From the NCBI GenBank assembly GCA_033856175.1, contig JAWVFK010000041.1, positions 124,001 to 188,000 on the forward strand: DNA of 64,000 nucleotides. The letters are read 5' to 3'. The stretch is from JAWVFK01 sp033856175 (GTDB taxonomy: Bacteria > Actinomycetota > Thermoleophilia > Solirubrobacterales > 70-9). The notes under the pieces are model-generated. The model was not told where the DNA came from and did no database searches. It saw nothing but the letters and a program-made list of their open reading frames with translations. Shown piece after piece: positions 9,233-18,019 of the stretch. Position 1 is the stretch's first letter. The number at the start of each line of letters is the position of its first letter. The translations under genes were made by a program, and so were the position numbers.

Positions 9233-10147
9233 TTGAGACTGCGGTTCGGCATCTGCGCCATGGCGATTCTCATCGCTCAGCTGTTCGCTCTTGGTGGTCA
9301 GGCGGGGGCGGCCGGGGGACCACCTTCGCTGACGGGCTTCAGCTACATCAATGGGCCGTTCGCGCGCGTGGGCTGGGCCAACCAGGCGATCGCCACGGTA
9401 ACCCTCAGCGCTCCTGCCCAGGGCGACACGACGGTGACCGTGACGAGCAGCGATCCCACGGTGGCGACGACGGCAAACACCACCGTCCCCAATGGTCAAA
9501 GCACGGCGACCGCGCCGATCACAGGCTTCAACGCCGGTTTCACGAAGCTGACCGCAACCCTCGGGGCGGACTCGCTTTCGCCGTCACCGGACCTCGAGGT
9601 GGGCGGGCCAGGCAGGGTGCCGGCGCTATCCGGTGTGTCGGTGCAGCCTGCTTCTGTCCAGCCGGGGCAGTCCTCGACCGGCACCGTGACCCTCGACTTC
9701 CTCGCGCCCGCCGCAGGGACCACGGTCGACCTCGCAAGCGCCGACCCGAAGGTCCACGTGCCCGCGACTGTCGTGGTGCAGGCTGACCAGTTCCAGGTCA
9801 CCTTCCAGGCTTCGACGGACTCTGACGCGGCTGGCTCCGACCTCATCACCGCCAGCCTCACCGGCGTCGACAAGCAGGCGACGCTGACGGTTGCGGACAC
9901 CATCGCGCCAGAGACGACGCTCGTCTCGGCCGATGTGAAGAGAGCCAAGCAGCGGGCGAAGTTCCGCTTCTCCAGCGAGGCAGGCGCGACCTTTTTCTGC
10001 AAGATCGACGCGAAGGCCTTCGCCGCCTGCGGCTCGCCAAAGACCTACCGGGGGTTGAAGGCGGGCAAGCACACCTTCCAGGTGAGGAGCCGCGACAGCG
10101 CCGGCAACGTCGACACGACCCCGGTCAAGAAGAAGTTCAGGATCTGA
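9233..10147 (+). CDS. Secreted Ig-like repeat protein
   Basis: 304 aa from TTG 9233, supported by AGGAAGGGA eight bases upstream and a TATAAT box. A signal peptide occupies about residues 1-27 (AILIAQLFALGGQAGAA). Two beta-sandwich units of about 95 residues follow, each with a TVTVTSSDPTVA- or TVDLASADPKVH-like strand pattern as in bacterial Ig-like domains. The C-terminal ~80 residues (DTIAPETT, then FFCKIDAKAFAAC, GLKAGKHTFQVRSRD, SAGNVD) form a domain often seen at the end of actinobacterial exported proteins. No sorting motif or catalytic residues are visible. Probable cell-surface or matrix protein. Confidence 0.75.
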   Translation: MRLRFGICAMAILIAQLFALGGQAGAAGGPPSLTGFSYINGPFARVGWANQAIATVTLSAPAQGDTTVTVTSSDPTVATTANTTVPNGQSTATAPITGFNAGFTKLTATLGADSLSPSPDLEVGGPGRVPALSGVSVQPASVQPGQSSTGTVTLDFLAPAAGTTVDLASADPKVHVPATVVVQADQFQVTFQASTDSDAAGSDLITASLTGVDKQATLTVADTIAPETTLVSADVKRAKQRAKFRFSSEAGATFFCKIDAKAFAACGSPKTYRGLKAGKHTFQVRSRDSAGNVDTTPVKKKFRI

Positions 10148-10197
10148 CCCACTGCCGGTAGTCGGAAGCCGCCCGTAGCAACCAGCGGCATATCTAT

Positions 10198-10212
10198 CTG
10201 GATATAATCCAG
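10198..10212. promoter_or_regulatory. Palindromic operator overlapping the -10 box of the XRE/nucleotidyltransferase operon
   Basis: CTGGAT-ATA-ATCCAG is a perfect 6+3+6 inverted repeat. It contains the -10 box TATAAT (10203-10208), which is six bases from the ATG at 10215, so the mRNA should be leaderless. A repressor bound here would block RNA polymerase directly. The XRE protein encoded next is the obvious candidate for autoregulation. Confidence 0.6.
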
Positions 10213-10214
10213 GC

Positions 10215-10556
10215 ATGGATATCAGCCATGCCCTCCGCGACGCTCGCCGTAGCGCCGGGATCAGTCAATCAGAGCTCGCCCGCCTTACCCGCACTTCACA
10301 GGCGACCATCTCGGCTTACGAGAATGGCGTCAAGGAGCCTTCGGTGGCGACGCTCGGCCGGCTGCTTGCAGCTCTGGGCGCTCAGCTTGCGGTTGTGCCC
10401 GGCCCCGCGGCAGTGATTCCGCCCTCGCCTAGAGAGCTGGCTCGCTCGGGCCGCAGGCTTGCCCAGGTGATCGAGCTTGCCGAAGCCCTGCCGCACCGCT
10501 TCGATCCTGAGCTCGAGGTTCCGCGCCGCCGAGCCCTGGAAGGACAGATCAAGTGA
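10215..10556 (+). CDS. XRE-family helix-turn-helix regulator (antitoxin-like)
   Basis: 113 aa. Residues 5-60 form a classic Cro/C1 HTH: ALRDARRSAGISQSELARLT, then TSQATISAYENGVKEPSVATL. The C-terminal ~50 residues are a short helical extension that probably contacts the partner. The ATG is six bases after TATAAT and has no ribosome site. The stop overlaps the GTG of the following nucleotidyltransferase by four bases. An HTH gene coupled to an AbiEii-like nucleotidyltransferase is a recurrent toxin-antitoxin-like arrangement, in which the first product represses the operon. The palindrome at 10198-10212 fits that role. Confidence 0.85.
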   Translation: MDISHALRDARRSAGISQSELARLTRTSQATISAYENGVKEPSVATLGRLLAALGAQLAVVPGPAAVIPPSPRELARSGRRLAQVIELAEALPHRFDPELEVPRRRALEGQIK

Positions 10557-11110
10557 CGCTGGCCGAACGCCTTCTTGCCATTCACGTGGCTCTCGTCGAA
10601 GCCCAGATACCGCACTCTTTCGGCGGCGCCATAGCTCTCGCCTACTGGACGGAGGACCCGCGAGGTACCAACGACATCGACGTCAACATCTTCCTGCCGG
10701 CGGCCGACTGCGAGGCGGCTCTAAAAGCCCTGCCGAGCGGAATCAGCCAGCCTCGGGACACGGTTGACCGCATCGTCCGCGACGGCCAGATCCGGCTGCG
10801 CTGGGGCGATGTGCCGGTCGACCTCTTCTTCAGCTACGAGCCGGTGCACGAAGACGCGGCGCAACACAGTCAGAGCGTGCCCTTCGCGGGAGTCTCCATC
10901 CCGGTTCTGGGTCCTGTGGAGCTCGCGGTATTCAAGGCGAGGTTCGACCGCACCCGAGATTGGGCCGACATCGAGGCGATGATCACCGCCAGAAAGCTGG
11001 ACGTCGAAGCGGTGCGCTCCGCTCTTCGGCGAATGCTCGGCGATGAGGACCAGCGGCTCGACCGGCTCGACGAGGTGGAGAGGGAGGCCTTGACCAAGGG
11101 ACCGCGCTGA
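10553..11110 (+). CDS. Nucleotidyltransferase partner of the XRE regulator
   Basis: 185 aa from GTG 10553, overlapping the XRE stop. The fold signature is GGAIALAYW (GG at 24-25) followed by TNDIDVNIF (D41, D43), the same spacing as in the nucleotidyltransferase at 279-761. A third acidic residue probably lies in VPVDLFFSY. The C-terminal half is helical (ELAVFKARFDRTRDWADIEAM), as in AbiEii-type proteins that act on tRNA or other RNA. It is the likely effector of the two-gene module. Toxicity and substrate are not shown by sequence. Confidence 0.75.
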   Translation: MTLAERLLAIHVALVEAQIPHSFGGAIALAYWTEDPRGTNDIDVNIFLPAADCEAALKALPSGISQPRDTVDRIVRDGQIRLRWGDVPVDLFFSYEPVHEDAAQHSQSVPFAGVSIPVLGPVELAVFKARFDRTRDWADIEAMITARKLDVEAVRSALRRMLGDEDQRLDRLDEVEREALTKGPR

Positions 11111-11139
11111 CCACCCACTTGAACTACCCTTCGCAGCCG

Positions 11140-12699
11140 ATGCGGACCGTCTCGTCAATGTGTCTCGCTTTGCTGTGCGCTGTGGCTCTTGGCTCCTGTG
11201 GCGGGGGTGGCGGATCCAAGAGCCCGCTCGACGATGCGCTCGGCTACCTGCCCGCCAATGCGCCGCTCGTCTTGACCCTGAGGACCGATCTCGAGAGCCG
11301 TCCCTACCGGGACCTGAACGTCGCCGTCCAGCGATTCGGCGTCCAGGGCGGCATCGATAGCCAGCTCGAGCAGCTCAGCCCGGGCCAGGGCCTCTCTTTC
11401 TCGCGCGACATCAAGCCGCTGCTGGGCAACGAGCTGGCGATCGGGGTGCTGCCGGGGGCGGCTGACGCCGGCCCGCGATTTATCGCCGCGGTTCGCAGCA
11501 CCGACGGAGGGAAGCTGCGGCAGCTGCTGCACTCGGTCTCCGGCTTGCAGGAGAAGAAGAGCGTCCATGGAGCGGCGGTCTACGGCCCGCCGGCGCCGAG
11601 GGGGTCTGCAGGGGACTATGGCTCGGATGGCTCGGGCAATCCGTGGTTCGCGGTCAACGGCGACACGCTCGTCGCCGCCGAGTCCGAGCGGGGCCTCGCC
11701 GACGCTCTCGACCAGCACGGCGCCGACGATCACCTCGGCGAGCAGCTGTTCAACCAGCGGTTGCGGGGACTTCCGGCCGAAGGGATCCTCCGCGCAAGCG
11801 GCGATCTCGTCAGCGCGATGAAGGCCCTCGGAGCCCAGGACACGGCTGATGTTCCCTGGATGAGGGCCCTGCGCTCGTACGGCGCCTCGCTGAGCGTCAG
11901 CGGGCGGACGCTGATGGCCGACGCGGTCGTCAACACCGACTCGGTGCGCGAGCAGGATCTACCGATTCCGTCGGGAGCCGCCTCGCCCGGCCTCGTGCCG
12001 CGGCGGCTCTCGCTGGCGACGCGGGACCAGTCCCAGACGATGAAGTTCGGGATCGCCCTGGCGCAGGCCTCGGTGCCGCAGGCGACGTTCGCGGACATCG
12101 AGCGCGTGATCAAGAAGCGGGCGGGCGCGCCGCTGGCGACGTTGCTCGACGAGTTCGGCGAGGGCCTGACGGCGAAGCTCCCCAACGGGGATCTGGTCAC
12201 CCGCAGCGAGGTCCACGACGAGAAGGTCGTCGCCCGTGGGCTGCGCGCGTTGAGCCCCGACGAGCCGTTGATAGCCAGGCTTGCAACCTCCGGCGGTCCC
12301 GTTGGGGAGGTGCTGAGCCGGGCGCGCTTCCTCATTCCCGCATTGCCGGCTCCGGCGTCCGGGTTCTTCCCGGAGGGCTCGAAGGTGCGTTCCGTCGCCG
12401 GCAGCCCTGACCTCTACCAGCTGACCCCTCCTTTCCAGGAGCGCGCCCCCTTCGTCTTCGGTCTGTTGGACGGAGCCTTCGTCACCGCGCCGTCGCTGGC
12501 CGACGCGCGCCAGGCCGCCAGGCTGCAGCCGGCCAAGCCGGATGCGCAGCAGGGCGCGATCGCGCTTTCGCTGCCGATCCGCCCATCCGACGTCGGCGTC
12601 TCCCCCGACATCGGCGGTGGCATCACCCTGACGACGCTCAGGGGCGGCGTCGAAGCGGCCGCGCAGAGCCTGAGGCTGCAGGTCCGCGCGGCGCTCTAG
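11140..12699 (+). CDS. Putative lipoprotein, DUF3352-like
   Basis: 519 aa from ATG 11140; a TTG at 11119 is an alternative. TACCCT at 11125-11130 lies nine bases before the ATG. The N-terminus is a lipoprotein signal (MCLALLCAVALGSC) with a Gly/Ser spacer after the Cys, so the protein should be anchored outside the membrane. The mature part begins YLPANAPLVLTLRTDL and continues with alternating strand/helix blocks, the pattern of DUF3352 proteins. That family has no established function. It follows the XRE/nucleotidyltransferase operon but probably has its own promoter. Confidence 0.65.
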   Translation: MRTVSSMCLALLCAVALGSCGGGGGSKSPLDDALGYLPANAPLVLTLRTDLESRPYRDLNVAVQRFGVQGGIDSQLEQLSPGQGLSFSRDIKPLLGNELAIGVLPGAADAGPRFIAAVRSTDGGKLRQLLHSVSGLQEKKSVHGAAVYGPPAPRGSAGDYGSDGSGNPWFAVNGDTLVAAESERGLADALDQHGADDHLGEQLFNQRLRGLPAEGILRASGDLVSAMKALGAQDTADVPWMRALRSYGASLSVSGRTLMADAVVNTDSVREQDLPIPSGAASPGLVPRRLSLATRDQSQTMKFGIALAQASVPQATFADIERVIKKRAGAPLATLLDEFGEGLTAKLPNGDLVTRSEVHDEKVVARGLRALSPDEPLIARLATSGGPVGEVLSRARFLIPALPAPASGFFPEGSKVRSVAGSPDLYQLTPPFQERAPFVFGLLDGAFVTAPSLADARQAARLQPAKPDAQQGAIALSLPIRPSDVGVSPDIGGGITLTTLRGGVEAAAQSLRLQVRAAL

Positions 12700-12739
12700 C
12701 CGGTCGCGGTCGCGTCCGGCCGGATCGCTCGACGTCTGC

Positions 12740-13792
12740 CTAGGCCGGTTGCGACGTCTGCCGCGCCCGAACCTCGGACCAGGTCAGCAACCGCCCCGCA
12801 TCGGGGTCGATCACCTTCAGCCGCACCGTCGCCGCGCCCTTCCATGGGGTCAGGACCGGGACGCTGTGGAAGATCGGGTTCTCGTCGTGGGCGCGCTGGA
12901 GGTTGTAGTTCGGGACCCTGGCGCTGAGGTGATGGACGTGATGGATGCCGATGTTGCCGGTGAAGAACTGCAGCGGCTGGGGCAGCTTCAGGTAGGAGCT
13001 GCCGCGCAGGGCGGCGTCGGCGTAGCCCCAGCTCTCGCCGCTCTCCCAGTAGACGTCCTCGAACTGGTGCTGGACGTAGAACAGCCAGACCCCTGCCGTC
13101 CCGGCCAGGATCGCGGTCGGCATCTGCACCAAGAGCCACGCCTGCCAGCCGGCGGCCCAGCAGATGCCACCGACGACCAGCGCCAGGACGCCGTTGGTGA
13201 CGAGGACGCTGTTGCGCTGGCGCGGCCGCTGGCGGCGCGACCAGATCCGCGGGCCGATCATCAGCGACCAGATCGGGCCGAGGCCGAACATCACCAGCGG
13301 GTTGCGGAAGAGGCGATAGCCGAGGCGCTTCTTCCAGGATGCGGAGACGTACTCGTCGACGGTCAGCGTCGGCACGTCGCCGGTGCCGCGGCGGTCGAGA
13401 TCACCGCTCGTGCCGTGGTGGACGGCGTGGTTGTGGCGCCAGTTGCTGAACGGCTGGAAGACGAGCAGGCCGCTGAGCCGGCCGACCCAGAGGTTGGCCC
13501 ACCGCGAGGGCAGGAACGAGCCGTGCGTGCAGTCGTGGAAGACGATGAACGTCCGCAGCAGGAAGCCGGCCGTGGGAACGCCGATCGCCAGAGTCAGCCA
13601 GTAGCTGATGTCGCCGAGCGTCGCGTACATGACGATCGACAGCAGGACGTAGGGGACGATCGAGGTCGCGATGTCGAGCAGGCCGCGACCCCACGACGCG
13701 CGCTCGTAGGGCTCGATCGAGTCGCGCCAGGCAGGACGGCCCGATGAGTCGGCCTTCGGCGGCGGCGAGAGCTGGGCGACGGAGTCGGTCAT
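12740..13792 (-). CDS. Membrane fatty acid desaturase (delta-12/omega-6 type)
   Basis: 350 aa with the three histidine boxes of di-iron membrane desaturases: HDCTH (86-90), HNHAVHH (120-126) and HHVHH (284-288), plus QHQFED at 241-246. Hydrophobic pairs at ~43-75 and ~205-240 give the usual four-pass topology with the boxes in the cytoplasm. It introduces double bonds into membrane acyl chains. Regiospecificity is inferred from overall resemblance only. A TAGCCT box lies 13 bases upstream of the ATG. Convergent to the lipoprotein gene and followed on the strand by no obvious partner. Confidence 0.9.
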   Translation of the reverse strand: MTDSVAQLSPPPKADSSGRPAWRDSIEPYERASWGRGLLDIATSIVPYVLLSIVMYATLGDISYWLTLAIGVPTAGFLLRTFIVFHDCTHGSFLPSRWANLWVGRLSGLLVFQPFSNWRHNHAVHHGTSGDLDRRGTGDVPTLTVDEYVSASWKKRLGYRLFRNPLVMFGLGPIWSLMIGPRIWSRRQRPRQRNSVLVTNGVLALVVGGICWAAGWQAWLLVQMPTAILAGTAGVWLFYVQHQFEDVYWESGESWGYADAALRGSSYLKLPQPLQFFTGNIGIHHVHHLSARVPNYNLQRAHDENPIFHSVPVLTPWKGAATVRLKVIDPDAGRLLTWSEVRARQTSQPA

Positions 13793-13864
13793 CGGGTCAC
13801 GCTCAAGGCTACCCGCCCAGGGCGTGTTCTTGCGCCTCGTTGCAACCCGCTGAGAGAGACCGCA

Positions 13865-14728
13865 TCAGGCGGACTTCTGGGCGCCGGGGCGCGGGAACTG
13901 GCCGGACATGAAGGCATCCCAGCCGCGATCGGGCAGCAGCGAATGCAGGCCGAGAATCACCCGTGCCGAGGCGGTCACCTTGTAGCGCGGGCGCGGCCGG
14001 CGGCTGGCGATCGCCCGCTCGATCACCTTCGCGACCGCCTCCGGGCCGGCGCCGAAGCGCGACATCGGCCCCTCGTAGGCGCCGGCGGTCTGGCGGGCGA
14101 CGGCGGCGTTGAAGCTGGCATAGGGGCCGTCGTCAGGCGTCGCTTCGTGGATCGAGCCGACGGCTGTCGCCCCGAACTGGGTCTTGATCAGGCCGGGCTC
14201 GATGATCGAGACGCCGACGCCGAAGCCGGCGACCTCGAAGCGCAGCGCGTCCGAGAGCGCCTCGACCGCATGCTTGGAGGCGTGGTAGGCGCCGCCGCCC
14301 GGAAAGGTCAGCCGGCCGCCCATCGAGCTGACGTTGACGATCCGGCCCCAGCCCTGCTCGCGCATGCCCGGCAGGACGAGCTGGCACATCCGCACGACGC
14401 CGTAGACGTTGGTCTCGAGCTGGCGCCGCCAGTCCTCGAGCGGCACCTCCTCGACGGCGCCGCCCTGGCTGTAGCCGGCGTTGTTGACCAGCGCGCCCAC
14501 CGCGCCCTCGGCGGAGCTGACCTGCTCGACGGCCGCCGACATCGAGGCTTCGTCGGTGACGTCGAGCGCCAGCGTCTCGATCCCGCGCTCGGCCAGCGGC
14601 GCCAGCGAATCGACGTTGCGGGCGCTGGCGTAGACCGTCCAGCCGTGCTCGTGGAGGCGCTCCGCCGTCGCCCGGCCGATGCCCGACGAGCAGCCGGTGA
14701 CGAGTACCGCCTTGGAAACCTCGGCCAT
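13865..14728 (-). CDS. Short-chain dehydrogenase/reductase
   Basis: 287 aa. Classical SDR: TGCSSGIG (11-18) for NAD(P) binding, DVTD, NNAG near 85, catalytic Ser in VNVSSMGG, and YHASK as the Tyr-x3-Lys pair. The length and the PG-motif after the active site (IIEPGLIKTQF) match SDRs that oxidise or reduce lipids, steroids or retinoid-like alcohols, but the substrate cannot be assigned. It lies upstream of the desaturase on the same strand with a 72-bp gap, so both may act on lipids. TATAGA at 14738-14743 is nine bases before the ATG. Confidence 0.85.
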   Translation of the reverse strand: MAEVSKAVLVTGCSSGIGRATAERLHEHGWTVYASARNVDSLAPLAERGIETLALDVTDEASMSAAVEQVSSAEGAVGALVNNAGYSQGGAVEEVPLEDWRRQLETNVYGVVRMCQLVLPGMREQGWGRIVNVSSMGGRLTFPGGGAYHASKHAVEALSDALRFEVAGFGVGVSIIEPGLIKTQFGATAVGSIHEATPDDGPYASFNAAVARQTAGAYEGPMSRFGAGPEAVAKVIERAIASRRPRPRYKVTASARVILGLHSLLPDRGWDAFMSGQFPRPGAQKSA

Positions 14729-14888
14729 GGCGCGGACTCTATAGGCGCTCGCAATCGCGACTCCAAACCCAGACCTTCTTGCCTCGGCGGCCGCTCACCG
14801 CACTCGATGTGAAGGCGCAGGCTGTGCAGTTGACCATTCGGGCGGTCATGAGTAAGGTGAGCCGCCACACGACCGGGGAGAAGGGACT

Positions 14889-16838
14889 TTGACCGTGGGA
14901 AGGGGTATCTCGAAGCGTGCAATCGCGGCGGCGCTGGTGGTGGCCGGGGTCCTCGTATTCCCCGGCGTGGCCTCGGCGGCCACGATCACGCCGACGGTGA
15001 CCTTCGATCAGCTCGACGGTGCGGCCCCGTGCTCGCTGCGCGAGGCGGTTCGCTCGGCAAACGCGAACTCCGATCAGGGCGGCTGCACCCATAGCGGCGC
15101 CTACGGCGCCGACCTGATCGTCCTTGCCGGAGACGACTACGAGCTCAGCCTGCCGAGCACCGACGAGGATGCCTCAGCGGACGGCGACCTCGACGTCACC
15201 GAGTCGTTGACGATCCAGGGTGTCGGAGCCGACGCGACCGGGATCGACGGCAACAGCTCAGTCACGTCGGACCGGGTCTTCTACCTCACCGCCGGGACGC
15301 TGACGCTGTCCGGCCTCCGGGTCCACGACGGCGCCTTCCTGCTCAACGAGAGCGCCGGGGGAGGGGTTTTTGCCAAGTCCGGGACAACGCTCAACCTGGT
15401 CAACGCTGCCGTGAGCAATAACCGCTCGCCCGACGGCGGCGGCGGCGGCATCAGCTCCGAGGGCGCGGTGAACCTCAACGGCAGCACGGTTAGCGGCAAC
15501 CAGTCGACGTCCGAGGGCAGCGGAATCTTCTCCGCCAACGGCAGCGTCACGCTCGTCGACAGCACGGTGAACGACAACTCGGTAACGGACGGGATCACCG
15601 CGATCAACAGCACCACGACTCTCGTCAACAGCATCGTTGCCGGCAACTCGGGGCGAGGCATAGATTCGAACAGCCCGGTGACTCTCACCAAGAGCGCGGT
15701 CCGGAGAAATGGCAACGGCGGAGTCATCGGCAGCATCGTGACGTTCGTCGACAGCACGGTCACGGAGAACAGCGGCACCTCGGCGATCACCGGCAACGTC
15801 AACTTCAGCCTCACCAACAGCATCGTCAGCGACAACAGAGCTTCCGGACCAGGCGGCGGGCTCTACGGCAGCGGCACGATCATCAACAGCACCGTGGTCC
15901 GAAATGCCGCTGGCACCGATGGCGGCGGGATCTGGACCGGCGCTGGCGATCTGACCATCGCCGGCAGCACGATCGCCGGCAACGACACCGGGCCGGACGG
16001 CCGCGGCGGCGGGATCTACTTCCTCAGCTCCGGCACGCTCAACCTGTCGAACAGCACGCTCAGCGGCAACCAGGCGAGGGGCTCGGGAGGCGGAATCGAG
16101 GCAGATGTCGGCACCAGCAACCTCGCCAACGTGACGATCAGCGGCAACGTCGCCGACTCCGACTCGACGGGGCCCGGTGCGGCCGGCGGCGGCATCGCTC
16201 GCTACAGCGGCACGGTGAACCTCAGGAACAGCATCGTCGCCGGCAATCTCGACCACGGCGCGTTCTCATCCCCCGACTGCTTCGGCGGGGTCAACTCGCA
16301 GGGCTACAACCTCTTTGGTCAGCTAACTGCGGACTGCCCGATCTCCGGTGTGCTGACCGGGAACCAGACCGCCGCCCCGCAGCTGTCGTTCCTCGCCAGG
16401 AACGGCGGTCCCACGCTTACCGAGGCGCTGGCGCCAGCGAGCCCGGCGGTCGACTCGGCCTACCCCGGCAGCGGCCCCGGCCAGCCATGCGAGGCGACGG
16501 ACCAGCGCGGCGTGCCGCGAGCGCTCGGCGGCCGCTGCGACAAGGGCGCATACGAGCGAGTCCTATGTCGTGGCCAGCTCGTCAACGTCGTCGGCACCAA
16601 CGGCGCCGACAGCCTGGCTGGTACCTCCGGCAACGACGGCATCCTTGGGCTGAACGGCGCCGATCGGCTATCGGGAGGCTCCGGCAACGACGGGCTCTGC
16701 GGTGGCGCGGGCGACGACCGCCTCGCCGGCGGCTCGGGCAAGGACTTCCTCGACGGTGGCGTCGGCAGCGACCGCTGCGCCGGCGGCTCAGGCAGCGACC
16801 GAGCGGTCGCTTGCGAGCGCAAGTCCAGCGTTCCCTAG
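14889..16838 (+). CDS. Secreted CSLREA parallel beta-helix protein with RTX-like repeats
   Basis: 649 aa from TTG 14889 behind GGAGAAGGGA. Signal peptide ~1-33 (AAALVVAGVLVFPGVASAA). CSLREAVRSANAN at about 51-63 is the CSLREA motif that precedes right-handed beta-helix domains. Residues ~100-540 repeat short coils with NSTVSGN/NSIVAGN-type units, giving a long Asn/Ser/Thr ladder. The last ~90 residues hold glycine-aspartate nonapeptides (GTSGNDGILG, GGSGNDGLCGG, GGAGDDRLAGG), as in RTX calcium-binding repeats. Probably an extracellular adhesin or polysaccharide-active surface protein; no catalytic residues could be identified. Confidence 0.8.
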   Translation: MTVGRGISKRAIAAALVVAGVLVFPGVASAATITPTVTFDQLDGAAPCSLREAVRSANANSDQGGCTHSGAYGADLIVLAGDDYELSLPSTDEDASADGDLDVTESLTIQGVGADATGIDGNSSVTSDRVFYLTAGTLTLSGLRVHDGAFLLNESAGGGVFAKSGTTLNLVNAAVSNNRSPDGGGGGISSEGAVNLNGSTVSGNQSTSEGSGIFSANGSVTLVDSTVNDNSVTDGITAINSTTTLVNSIVAGNSGRGIDSNSPVTLTKSAVRRNGNGGVIGSIVTFVDSTVTENSGTSAITGNVNFSLTNSIVSDNRASGPGGGLYGSGTIINSTVVRNAAGTDGGGIWTGAGDLTIAGSTIAGNDTGPDGRGGGIYFLSSGTLNLSNSTLSGNQARGSGGGIEADVGTSNLANVTISGNVADSDSTGPGAAGGGIARYSGTVNLRNSIVAGNLDHGAFSSPDCFGGVNSQGYNLFGQLTADCPISGVLTGNQTAAPQLSFLARNGGPTLTEALAPASPAVDSAYPGSGPGQPCEATDQRGVPRALGGRCDKGAYERVLCRGQLVNVVGTNGADSLAGTSGNDGILGLNGADRLSGGSGNDGLCGGAGDDRLAGGSGKDFLDGGVGSDRCAGGSGSDRAVACERKSSVP

Positions 16839-16885
16839 CGCCTCTCGACCAGTTCCTAGACAGGCGGGCGGGCGGCGGCTGACGG

Positions 16886-16891
16886 TAGGCT
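16886..16891 (+). promoter_or_regulatory. -10 box for a leaderless alcohol dehydrogenase mRNA
   Basis: TAGGCT ends seven bases before the GTG start at 16899; there is no ribosome site. Confidence 0.4.
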
Positions 16892-16898
16892 GCGCCGC

Positions 16899-17933
16899 GT
16901 GCAGGCGGTGACATTCCAGGCCCCCGGCGAGGTTCGCGTAGAGGAGCGCCCCGAGCCCGAGCTGATCGAGGCCGACGACGCGATCGTTCGCGTCGAGGCG
17001 ACCGGGATCTGCGGCTCCGATCTCCACATCTTTCACGGCCGCGTCGAGATCGAGCCCGGCTTCATCATCGGTCACGAGTTCGTCGGCACGGTGATCGCCG
17101 CCGGCGACGGCGTCACCCGCGTCAAGGAGGGCGACCGCGTGCTCGGTTGCTACTGCAGCGCCTGCGGCGAGTGCTTCTACTGCCGCCGGGGCGACTTTCA
17201 CAAGTGCGATCACGGCCGCGTCTTCGGCCACGGCGCCACCCTGGGCTCGCTGCAGGGCGCCCAGGCCGAGCAGGTACTGGTGCCGCACGCCAACCTGACT
17301 CTGCGGCCGGTTCCCGAGGGCATGAGCGACGACATCGCCCTCTTCGCCGGCGACGTGATGGGGACCGGCTACCACGCGATCGATGCGCTCGACGTCGAGC
17401 CGGGCGGCTCGGTCGCCGTTCTCGGCCTCGGGCCGGTCGGCCTCTGCGCCGTCCAGGTGGCGCGCGCGGCTGGGGCCGAGACCGTGGTCGCGATCGACTC
17501 GGTCCCCGAGCGGCTGGCGCTGGCCGAGAGCTTCGGCGCGATCCCCGTCCACCTGACCGACGATGACCCGCGCGCCGCCGTCAAGCAGGCGACCGAGGGG
17601 CGCGGCGTCGACGGCTGCGTCGAGGCCGTCGGCCACCCCGACGCGCTCGAGATGGCGATACGGCTGACCCGCAAGGCCGGCGCGGTCTCGGTCACCGGCG
17701 TCTATGCGGAGCGCATCCAGCTGCACATGGGGATCGTCTGGATCAAGGCCCTGACCCTGCACACCGGCCACGCCAACGTCATCGCCCACGTCGATCCGGT
17801 GCTCGAGCTGCTCGAGGCCGGCAAGCTCGACCCGTCGCCCCTTGTCAGCCACAGGATGGCTCTCGCCGACGCCCCCGAGGCATACGGCCTCTACGACAGG
17901 CGTGAGGCGATGAAGATCCTGCTCACCCCGTAA
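16899..17933 (+). CDS. Zinc-dependent alcohol dehydrogenase (MDR family)
   Basis: 344 aa from GTG. Catalytic zinc ligands are in GICGSDLH and GHEFVG; the structural zinc loop has four Cys in CYCSACGECFYCRRGDFHKC. The Rossmann motif is VLGLGPVGLCAV near 175, followed by an acidic residue (AIDS) that favours NAD. The family oxidises alcohols, polyols, threonine or glutathione-linked substrates; the threonine dehydrogenase/sorbitol dehydrogenase branch fits best by sequence feel. The substrate is not determinable. It stands alone between two secreted or membrane protein genes. Confidence 0.88.
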   Translation: MQAVTFQAPGEVRVEERPEPELIEADDAIVRVEATGICGSDLHIFHGRVEIEPGFIIGHEFVGTVIAAGDGVTRVKEGDRVLGCYCSACGECFYCRRGDFHKCDHGRVFGHGATLGSLQGAQAEQVLVPHANLTLRPVPEGMSDDIALFAGDVMGTGYHAIDALDVEPGGSVAVLGLGPVGLCAVQVARAAGAETVVAIDSVPERLALAESFGAIPVHLTDDDPRAAVKQATEGRGVDGCVEAVGHPDALEMAIRLTRKAGAVSVTGVYAERIQLHMGIVWIKALTLHTGHANVIAHVDPVLELLEAGKLDPSPLVSHRMALADAPEAYGLYDRREAMKILLTP

Positions 17934-17955
17934 ATCGATCCGCAGGGGAGGCTAT

Positions 17956-17987
17956 GGTCGCCGTCGTGTGTCTGACTCGCGGCGACC
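17956..17987. repeat. Inverted repeat between two genes
   Basis: GGTCGCCG (17956-17963) and CGGCGACC (17980-17987) are perfect complements 16 bases apart. The hairpin lies 23 bp after the alcohol dehydrogenase stop and ends 32 bp before the next ATG. There is no T-run, so it may be an atypical terminator or a leader structure. Confidence 0.4.
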
Positions 17988-18019
17988 GTCGTGAGCGTCA
18001 GCGGAGAAAGGGGTAGCAA

